From Tubiluchus corallicola (lineage: Eukaryota > Priapulida > Priapulimorpha > Priapulimorphida > Tubiluchidae), in NCBI GenBank assembly GCA_030141605.1, contig JAQGDQ010000099.1, forward strand, positions 143,194 to 203,193: a stretch of 60,000 nucleotides of DNA, in the 5' to 3' direction. Shown here piece after piece: positions 15,201-26,432 of this stretch. Position 1 is the stretch's first letter; each line of letters starts with the position of its first letter. The notes below the pieces were generated by a model. The model saw only the letters and a list, made by a program, of their open reading frames with translations. It did not search any database and had not been told where the DNA came from. The position numbers and the translations under genes were made by a program.

Positions 15201-18200
15201 AGGTCATTAAGAAGTCAGTGTGCCCAATTTCTTGACATTCATAACATTCGAAACGAAGCTGGTGGCCATTTTTGATCTACAGGACTAGCGCTTGATTGTC
15301 TTTAATGCAATTTCACATATTGTTTGTCAAAACTGCACCCAGGGTGGGATTTGAAGCCAAAAAATCATCACGATTTAAGATGGTAAAACACATGAACAGT
15401 CGAACATGAACCCAATGGTTAATGTTGGCGTCTCTCACATGTAGCCCCACACCCATCCCGATCACTGGCCGATCTAAGCCGCCTGAATTAATTCATAAGT
15501 TCATAAGCTGAATTTCATAAAGTGTTTTATCTAGATAAACTGTCGCTTTATCTAGAGACAACCATTCAAGTATGACTGCATATATTGCTGAAACAGTACC
15601 ATTTGTAAAACTGATTGCAAAACTCGTAACCTTAGCTCTCCTAAACTTTTTAATGCCGAGAGTGACGCAGATAGCTGTATATTTAAAGCCTTATCAATAC
15701 CAAATAAATACTCAAGTTTGTCGATATTTGGTAAAAATAGGCTATTCATGTCTACTGCAGCATGTGAAAGAATTGGATTTTACACAGATTTATATAAATT
15801 AGCAAATGAACTTTACTGGTCTTACCAATCTAACGAATGATTGCTGGTTTTACAACAGATAAAATTTATGAAACGTTACTAACCCTGTTGACTGAATAAT
15901 TTGTAAATATGGATTTGCAATGTGTTTGTAAATACTTGTGTGTTGTTACTTCCTGATAAATGTTTTATTACTAATTTTGATTGCACAATGTAAGATATGC
16001 AAATAAAATAATACATTAATATAATTCCTTCTACACGTGCGAAACTGCGAGCCAAACCAACCCTTATCAGTATCTGACAAAGAAAACATTCAATTAATAA
16101 AGGAAACCTTGTTTGTTTTTTGTAGTCTAGGCAACCGTCCTTGTTAGCGGCGAAAAAATGTGCAACATCCACGAGGAAGCCAACCGATAAAAATATCTGG
16201 CAATTCAAAGCCTCAACAAAAACAAGCTTTCAAACTGTCATTCACCTAGTGCAAACACAGTGGTCTAAAGCACAACTTAAAGATTGCTCGAATTGTTGCG
16301 ATGCATTGGACAATGGCATTGACTGGAATGTTCCTTGCTAAAAACGTCATACAGATGCCGAACAGATACTTAAGTCCACTCGGAATAAATTATGAACAAG
16401 GGGCAGAGCACGTAGCACCGCATCGCATAACCATAAAACAAGATAGTTAGTGACTTTTCTATGATCTACGAGATAATAAAATATGATATGTCCTTTTTAA
16501 CAGCTTTAAAACTGCACTCAACTTAAATTGATTAAATTCAGTGCATTCAATACTACAAATGATAAGAGCTCTAAAACCATAAAGAAGTTTTTGATCATGA
16601 ATCTATCGCAAATAGAGCACACTGGTGAATCATGCACAGTATCTAATATTAGCATAACTAGCCAACCAAAAAGTCAAAGTTCTCAAGCCGTCACAGATGG
16701 TTTTACTTTGAACAAATGTCAACTGATAAAAGAGAGTTTATTTTCGCAAAATTTTGACGCAAATTACCAACATAAATCAATCAATCAGGAATAAACGAAC
16801 AAATAATGCACGTAATGGGTGTCCTAAAAAATTTCTACGTATTTTTAGTTAATAGGTGACGAAAATATATTTCCACAAGGAAAGCCTGGACACTAAATGC
16901 CCAAAAAATAAGTTTAAAATTCCCAACAAGCAGCAAGTTTGGAATCTGCTATTTGTTGAAAACAAATTCGAATTTTCCATTTGAATTCGAGACACGCACA
17001 AAACGATAAATATTCACAGGGCGGGCGTCACTGAAACAGCCATTCCACTGCGGCAGTCGACATACTAAATGATCAATACAAGTCGTCGTTTAAAGGAAAA
17101 ATATCTGAAAATACCTGCTTAGCAGTTACGGCTAAAGGAAATAACAAATTTACTGCTTCCAGCAACATCAATAGCAACATTGAAGACTTGAAGAATATAA
17201 CATGTCATCCGACAAAGAAGTAACCAGATCCGGAGATGCGAATTTTTACTTACAATGTTTACTTAATACGTGACATTCTAACAATGTAATTTTTCATAAA
17301 ACATTTTTCTGCTCAAAAAGATAGAAACTTAAAGACAATGAACAGGATTTTACCTCCAACATGCTTGTTTAAGTTCCTTGTGTTTTTTTATAATTACTTT
17401 CTGGTGCAAAATCTTATATATCATATATCTAAAAAAGTAAGGTGAAATACGAGTTATAATTGGTTTTGTATAATTAATTAATTAAATTGCAGTCGGGTGG
17501 TAAAGTTGAATGTTGTAAGTCACATAGGTCGTAAGTCAACGACTACCTGTAACATTTAGGTATTATGTATAAAATTTCTAATTACTGAAGCTATATAACC
17601 GATCACACGTACAAAGTATCTTTCCGATCACACGTACAAAGTATCTTTCGCTAGTTAAACATGACTGCATGACTGTTGCAAAAACTGTAATTCTGTTGGC
17701 ATCCTTGGAGGTGACTTTGGAGATGTCCATTGAGCAAATTTTCACACTTTTATTATAATAACAGTTGTAACTGCAATAACTGAGTTTCTAATGAAACAAG
17801 ACATTTAGAAAAAATGGATAAAACTGATCATAGAACCTTACCAAAGGTGATATTAATAGTATTAAATATATGCAGTAAACGTGAAATGTAGTAAAATGTG
17901 TCAAATACTAACAGTGGTAAACGGAGTGAGTATCATTTAGTCACAGTGTTATTGTGTCTTTTCACTGTTTTTGTTTTTCGTTGTTTTGTACTTCAAAACT
18001 GTCTTTTGTTAACTGTTGGCTAAAATATCTCTAAAAACTACTTTTATAAAAAAATAGACGCAAACTTGGTTAAGTGGCTTTCACGCGGGAAAAGAAGCAA
18101 AATAGAAATTGAGAAAAAATTATCAGCTATTTCATTAATTATTACCTTTTGTTGAGCCAAATATCCTTTCAGATCAACATAAGCGTGCATCAAGTTTATC

Positions 18201-21200
18201 TCAGACAAAATAAATTTAACAATTTACAAGTTCCTTGGTTAGCTGAGTTTAACCCTGATTGCCTTCCAAAAAAAATTAAAATCCGTATTTGAGTCTCAAA
18301 ATTCATAATGTCATTCTATTTCCTTCTATGAACGTTCTACAGAGGTTCTCAACCCCCCCCCCCCCAAGTGAAAATATTTTACAACTTGCAACGGACAGTC
18401 AACTCAGGAAATGTAAGCAGATTTTTCCAAGTTTTTAACGTAATTAGAACTAACATAAAGCGGAAACTTAAACGCTGACAACCTGATTAACACTGCCCAT
18501 CAATCATACCAGAAGAAGACGTTAATTTCTCAAAGCGATCGTTAAAGACAATAATTTTCCATTACCCGTTACAAGTACTGTTATGCTGAAAGTGAAACGT
18601 GCTTCAAACTAAGAAAACTTACAATGCCATAATGTGAAAAGTACTAAAATTATAAAAAAAACATGTTTTTCCTGAATTCATCAAGTGAGATAAGGGTTTT
18701 AAAAACAAATTCTGAAACAAATGAAAAGGGCTTACGAGAAGGTGAGGACCATAATTTGGGCAAATTGTTTTGAAGCAGCACCCAACTAATTTTAGCTACA
18801 CTGTTTCTCAGGTATGAAAACTTCTCGTTACCATGTAATACCATACATGACATGCTCTACAGTGAACATCAAGCCTAAACATTTGTCACTATTTCATGAC
18901 AGGTTTGCCAGGCACCTGTGAGGGCCATGAAGGATGAACCCTTTATCACCGTATTGTGAGATATGTGAGACCATACTGAGAGTATAATATTGAGTATAAG
19001 CAAACACTTATTAACACGCACCATAAGAGCGGTGAGATCATGTTTAGCACATGTGAAGTGTGAACCTGTATCATCACCACGTGAGATATGTGAAACCATG
19101 TGTAGTGAGTATTACGTGTAAAAATGTATTACTTTTCTTATAAAGATCGAGTGAGTACTGCGAGGCAATGTATTGAGTGTATAGAGATTATATTTAGCAA
19201 GTGAAGCATAATTAGCACCATGTGAGATATGTGAGGCCATGTCTAGTAAAGGTAAATGCGAAAATTCATCATCTTTCGTATGACACTCTGTCACGACGCT
19301 GTGAGATGTGTGGAAATACAAAGTGTGATGAATTATCATCATTGTGTGATAACTCGCATTTAAATGTTCGTCTCACATGCGTGAACAATTACGTGAGATG
19401 TGTTAAACAATGTATAGGACGTATAAACACTCATCAAATTACTGTACCGGAGTATACAGACACGGTTAACCACTGTGGAGTACACAAAGTAAAAATGAAA
19501 AACTGAACATTTGGAAGAAGCATGTTCCAAACTCATTTTGTTGTTGTTCTGTTACCGATATTAATTTCACAATGACAGACATCTACAGACATTTTTTATT
19601 TATCTCTTCAAATAGACAATTACAAGGAATAAACTTTAATTACGTACATGCCTAAATTACATGCAAAAGCAGTTTAAACATAGTGATGTCAAAAAGTATC
19701 GTGGGATGTAATGACGATGATAAACCAGCACAGTGGATTAATTAGTCTCTGATGGATTTGCTGAGACAAGACGCTGAACTTCATTACACAATGTTATTAC
19801 ATTATCACCTTACACGTTATGCCTACAACGATCTAGACGCTCTATAAGTCCTAATAAATATTATGGATTTTCCTCCCGATGATAGCATTTCATTACTCCA
19901 CCGAGGAGAAAATCATATGCCTACAGCTAGTTTACCCGTCCACTGAGTATTGATCTGAGAGATTCAAGTCAGTTAACAGGGCAAGATATCTATGCAGCAG
20001 CCTAACTGCACTGACGGGCACCAGGGATAGGAAAATCGCAGAAAGTTCAAATGATAAAATAAATATAATTAATTATTTTTAAAAACAAAAATTAACAGCA
20101 GAACAACTTTTCCCTAATAGCTAAATTATTTCACTTTTCAATTTATCAGTTATTTGGTTGGTTAGCTGGTCACTTAGTTTGTCGATTAGTTAAGCCAGAA
20201 GGCTAACCCCTCAGCAAAATGAGACAAATCTGGCAAGTTTCTGGCGAAGCAAGTTTCTGCTGCATATTTAATAAATAACTGAATGCTTGTCTTTTACAAT
20301 GTGATACAAACAACAGCTAGAATTGATTCACTGCTGTTTTCAATTTTTAAATACAAGTGTAAAAAACAAAAAATCAGACAGCTCCACAAGAATAACTGAA
20401 TAATCACCCAGAAAAACCTTATCAAGATCAAATGCCAAAGTCAAGCGCGATTAAAAGCGAAGCCATTTCTAAAAATCATCAACATTTTTCATCTCACAAG
20501 CTTGAGTAAAAATCAATGTTGGAAAATCTTCCGAGCAGCGTCACAGAAAGCTAAGTGGATCAGAACAGCTATGTAATTTACGATATCGCTGCCTCGCTGA
20601 CAGAGCAAAAACGATATTTATCACAACTCTCTGAGAGGAAGTGATAACAAATAAATTTGTTCGGATTATTTGCATTACTCAACTGTGCATGCATGTAGTA
20701 AATTTCAATTTACACACTCAAAAAACTCCAAATAAACTCTACTCAACCTGCCCGTCATTACAGCGCACTACCAATAAGTAATTAGTCTGCTAGCTAGCTA
20801 GTTCCACTCTTTCCTGGTTCAGCTAAATTAAGCAATGTTGTTTCCGAAGAGTAAACAGGCCTACTTAGCAGTGGATTAATTAATTGTGTAACCTCGTTCT
20901 TGAAACCTTAACTGCAGAAGAGCTGCAAGCAAGGAACTTCAAATTCTGATACATTCCTCAATCCAATTGTGGACTGTGGAGGTTAGATCAATTTTTATTT
21001 AAATTCTAATAAAAACCTTACGTTTGTTTTGCCTGTAAAGGGCAAAATAAGTGTGCAAATTGATCAAGAGATCAATGGTCAATAAAATTTAATTTAAGCC
21101 AACAAACAATTTTATTTGGGAACTACTTACCGATGCAGTTATTAGGATCTAAGTTCTCTGCCAAGAAATTAGAGCAAGCAAAGTGAGCCGGTTTCATCTT

Positions 21201-24200
21201 CAATTTTCTCGCCGTCTTGTAAACTGTCTTCACGTCATCGGCGGCAACCTCCAACCTAACCAAAAACAAGTTTTGAGCTTAATAATTAGAAATCTTGCAG
21301 TCTTACAGACCCTGGAAGTCACAACAGAATAAGCCTTTTAACCGTTCCAGCAATCGATGATAAACGTGAAAACGTCAAAGGTTAAGTGAACCAGACAAGC
21401 ATTTGTGTACACTTTACAACGCCTCGCAGCCCATGCTATTGTAATAATAAGAGATTTAACAGCTAGGCAGAACCTTACCTAACCTTACCTAATTCATTTA
21501 TTCTTGTTCCCAATTAAGTCAAGTACATGTAAAACAACTGAAGTTTTTGAACTGATGCAGCAGACGGCTTTGCTTTACACACACGTCGCGTGACATTTGT
21601 AGTTAAGACACGTTGCTGTGGTATACATAACTTCTGATCTACAGCAACTGAACATGCTCACAACGAAACCGCGAAAAGGTTTATTTTTTAAAAATAAATT
21701 CCAAAATGAGAACTTTACCCACGCATAATATGTTAACATACAGTGACATAGACAAAGGAAAAGTAAAACATATTTAACAGTCGCCAAAGGAAATGACTAT
21801 ATGACACTCCTTTTACTTCCTTGCCTTCCCCTAAATAAAATGTGTATAGCACACCAAAGACAGAAGACAGAAGTCTTAATGTTTACGATTATACTTATTT
21901 AAAAAAATATGCATTATTATCGAAGTCCAGTTATCTTTTCACTTTCTTTATTACGCACATAAAATTTGTTTAAAATGTACCAAAGGAATTTATAATTAAG
22001 ACTATTAACTTAAAAAGGAAAAAAACACTGACAATAATAGCCAGATGCAATTTTTGAAGCATTATAGATATAGATCCAATCAATTAGCAATGCAAAAACT
22101 AGACACATTTAAATCATATATGTTATTATTCTGACAATTTTACAGCATTCCTATTAATTATGAAATCTAGAATTTGTAAGCCACAAAAAACCATTCCAAT
22201 CAAAACTGTATAGGCAACACAAAAAATACGTGTATTGTATTACGTCAAATTATTGTATTAAATACGTCAAAAAACCAACAAAACATCTGACAAGCCACAA
22301 ACCAGAAAAATCATGTACATTAAAGGGCAAGAAAACACTCTTCACAAATAAAACTTAAAAGTCATCTTGAAATTTTGTATCACTTACTGTCTTACTGCAT
22401 ACAAGACTTGTGTTAGCAGTTAAACGCTGTATAAAATTTGAAATTTAAACTCACGCGATGGTGTTAAGTCGTTTGAAACAAGTTTAAAGTTTGAAAAAAC
22501 AATCAGAGCACTCGTAGCACACTCTTCACTAACTAAAAAGAACAAAAATTACTTTGTCTTGTCAATAACATCAATAATGTCTTTTTGGTGCACCAGTGGT
22601 GCAAACTGGCACGGTGATACAGTGATGTTTTACAAGTTAATGAGAACATTTTAAGAATTTTATTTTTTGGTTACACAAGTTTTTCAAACAGGTAAACGTA
22701 ATGTTAAGTAATACAACTTTATATGGAAAGTTTTTGTGATACACTTTAAAATATCCCTTTTCTTTCCCATTAAGAAAAGCGAACATTTTGCACACAAAGT
22801 TTCCTCATTTTATAACAGGCATTAGGAAAAAGCTGGCGAAACATCTCCTTGGAGTTTACATTAAAACACAAGTGCACCAAAGCATCTTCTCTTGTGTTTG
22901 TGTTCGGTAAGTGAAATAAATCTCTTTCACTTACCTCCCAGTGTATGCATAGTTAAGCAGCTTTTCAAAAGCCGAGAAGTCGAATCCCTCGAGGAGGTAA
23001 TGTCCGTCGCTCGGCTTATTCGTGTCGCAAAACAACTCAAAGAAATAATGGCTGGTACAAGCCAACACGGCGCGGTGTGCGTGTAACTCGTGTGAACCAA
23101 CCTGTAGACGAACACAGAAGCTCCTTTTTAATCAGATCAAGCAGTGTAGATTACGCAGTGCAGTTTAAGCACTATAGCTTACGCAGTGTAGATTAACCAG
23201 TGAAGATCAAGCAGTGTACAGCCAAATCTAGGCGTCTTGTAAAAAAGACTAATGCTGTGACAGTCTAGCTAAGAACACGAATGCTCGGGATCAGGGGCGC
23301 AGGGAAGAATTTTCTGGAATCATCGCTTTATTTGACAGACCAGCCTTCTGCGTTTTTGAAATGAGTGTACTGAGTATGAGTATGAGTATGAGTATGAGTA
23401 TACATGTATGAGCATTCTTAATGCATTGATATACATTTTAATTTTGCATTTAAAATCAAAACACAGGGAAGGCACAGCTTCAAAGGAAGCGCATAATTGT
23501 TATTTTGTATTTAAAAGTAGACAATCTAGCCAATGAGTTGCATAAATGCACGCTCATTTCTAAAACACGGAAGGCAGAAGGCAGATCGGTCAAATAATGT
23601 GATGACTCCAGAAAATTCTTCCCAAGGCCATGCGATTAAAAAAATAAAAAAAGATTCAACTTTTATGCTACAAATGTACTAAAGAGTTAAAACTATGTTG
23701 AAAAGGCTCGGGGAGCAGTTGTTCGGCCTGCTCCCCCATTAGCTACGCCAGTACTTGGGATTCAAATTATTAGAATCACTTTTCAAAATGTGCTCTCTTA
23801 AAACGTCCATTAAAGCAGCAGTGTGACAGTTTGAGCTAGCAACCGTTTGTTAATTTCACTCCCACGAGTGCAGTTCATGCACGTGCTGCTATCAGCACTT
23901 AGGGTTTTGCCTTAACATCAGAAGGAAAATAATTTTTGCAGCCTTAAGAGCACAAGTCAATTTAATACACAAAAAGGCAATGTTATACATACAATTAAAA
24001 ATACAAAGTTATGCAAGGTGTGTTTTGTCTTTGCTGCAACTACCAAAGGACAATACATTCATCGTTGATACCATGCATTTTCCTTTCTTACAGTTTTATT
24101 CTAAGTGATCCACTACTTTACCACAGGGCTTTTTTAATAAAAAATTATTAAAAAAAAACCTAGCAACGGTTTCCAAGGTCTTTCCAGGATCAGCACCACA

Positions 24201-26378
24201 CTTACCTCTAAAACAACATCACAGAATTGCTTATTTTTTCGCAGAGTATTCAGATTAGTCATGGTGGACTCTAGCAATGCAGGATCGACGAAAACAAAAG
24301 GTTCTTTGCTCTTATCAGATTTCGACGGCTTCATCTTCCTGTCCGAAGCTGCAGCACTGTTTGCTGAAAAACAAAAACAATGAGTTAACAATGCATTACA
24401 CAGGTAATCTGTGTCCACAGAATTGATGACAATGGCATTTAAACTATTATGCTACTGCTTAATTTATGTTTGTCCCAAACAGAAATCATCAGAGCAGCAT
24501 TAAAACTATAATAATCACTAATCACTGAAATTAACCTACATCGTAAAAACCTGTTACACAAAACACTTTTAGTGTCATTAAGAACGTTAAGTACATTAAA
24601 TACAACACTGAAATTTTTGCACAAACAAGGTGACATTGTTAATTTAGAATTCTTGTGTCAGTACAGGTGGTCGAGTGGTTAAGGTAACGAACTGTTGGTG
24701 CTCCTCTGTTTACAGCCCGAGATGGAGTCTCACGACCACCTGTATTGGTGCAAACAGTTGTTATCTGTGTTATTTGTTTGTGGCGTCTCAGTGTTGTTGT
24801 ATTTGTTAAGAGTTACATATATATATATATATATATATTGTCCCCTGTTGTGTGTTGTCCCCTTCAACTGTAAATAAGAGTCTTTGTCCTTTTTTTCAGT
24901 CTAGAAAATTCTGTGCACATTTCACGAAACAACCTGACCGACAGGCTTTTCAAGTACAGCTACCAGAAAGTTATATTTTTGTGAAAACTTTCAAAAAACA
25001 TGACGACTGTGTGCTTTACATACTTCTGCAAACAGGCTTGATAAATATTAGCTCATATTCTTTACTATGACAAAGACAAAACATGGAGCTTGACAAAAGT
25101 AAGTTGGGCAATAGCCCAACCAAGCATGGTTGTCACATTTGCCTGGCTAGTTATTTGTAAGTGAAAAGGTACCTTAAGGCAGAAAGCCTTAGGCCTTAGG
25201 GTATATGGTATGCAGTGCATTTACACCTCCGAAAAAAGTGAATTCATGCTCTAGGTCTAGGTATATCATTGCTACTATAACATGGATGTGAATCCACCCT
25301 AACCAATCGGTTAGTGTAACACTACAGAGCGCTACTCATTGCCAATTCCCCTAATGTAAATTGATTACTAGCACTTCAACTATCCAGTCCCAGTCTCCCA
25401 AACAGCCTCACCATATTGTGATTACTCAATACTCATTAATGTGAACAAATTGCAAAGGAGAGCAGTATCCGCTTAGAGCTTGTGGTGGACATTGCATCTA
25501 CTAACTCTTACAGACAAAAGTAGCATTCAGTGTCCTTTTCAACAGTTTAAAGGCAACAGTCCACCATTTTGCTTTATTCGAAGACAACTGTCTTGTTGCT
25601 CTGTTTTTCCTCTTCCCTTTTTGCTCTGTTTAAAGATAAGGTCCAGTTTTTGCTTTATTTAAAGGGTCAAATCCAAACTTTCTGCTTTATTTAAAGGTGC
25701 ACTCCAGTGGTTTTACTTCATGTAAATTTTAAAGGCACAATAAAGTCTTTTACTCTGTTTAAAGGCAACAGTTCAGCCTTTTTTATATTACTTAAAGGCA
25801 CAATATAGTTTTTTGTTTTATTTAAAGGTGCAGTCTATGCATTTTGCTTCACTTAAAGACACAATCTAGTCTCTTGGCTTTATTTATAAAGGCAACAGTT
25901 GAAAATTTTTTGCTTTATTAAACGGCACAATCTCGACTCTTTGCTTTATTTAAAGGCACAATCTAGCCTGTTTGTTTTATTTAAAAGCACAATCTAGCCT
26001 ATTTGCTTTATTTAAAGACACAATCCAGTATTTTGCTTTTAAAATTGAAAAAGAGCATTTCATTCACAGAAACAAAATGGAGCACTGTTCATTCACTGTC
26101 TCTAAACAGCAAGCAGTGCACTCGCTGTTCTCCCTATTTCTTACAACTGGATGTTTATTTTTCTGCTATTATCCTGCACATAAATTAGTAAGAACATAAT
26201 GGAGCGGTGAACTTGTTTTCCTAAAATTCTGAAGAAATACTGGCATGCTACAGCAGGCCCCTATACTACATCAACAAACTCAACATTTCAAAGCACTCTT
26301 ACATCAACACAGACATGCCCACCACTTTAAAATCTTTTACAGTAACTGTCATCTGCCACGTCAGCAACTACTACACGG

Positions 26379-26432
<54 letters not shown>

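Larger units (their letters stand above)
10039..21130 (-). other. Kelch gene intron 4 (about 11.1 kb)
   Basis: This intron splits BTB-end from BACK. It contains no recognisable exon or transposase. Its content is several diverged tandem arrays, listed separately at 10440-10600, 12195-12680, 13835-14110, 17600-17650 and 18890-19440, plus a C homopolymer at 18353-18365. Confidence 0.6.

Noticed and set aside
16528-16794. 88-codon open frame in kelch intron 4
   Set aside because: Low-complexity Ser/Lys/Asn composition typical of AT-rich non-coding DNA; no domain and no splice partners.
22927-23115. Separate small proteins on either strand at kelch coding exon 3
   Set aside because: They are out-of-frame shadows of the BTB exon. 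Only the frame carrying SHELHAHRAVL joins its neighbours in phase.
25545-26045. CRISPR-like array (regular repeats)
   Set aside because: Units are contiguous and diverged, with no unique spacers, in an animal intron; this is a minisatellite.
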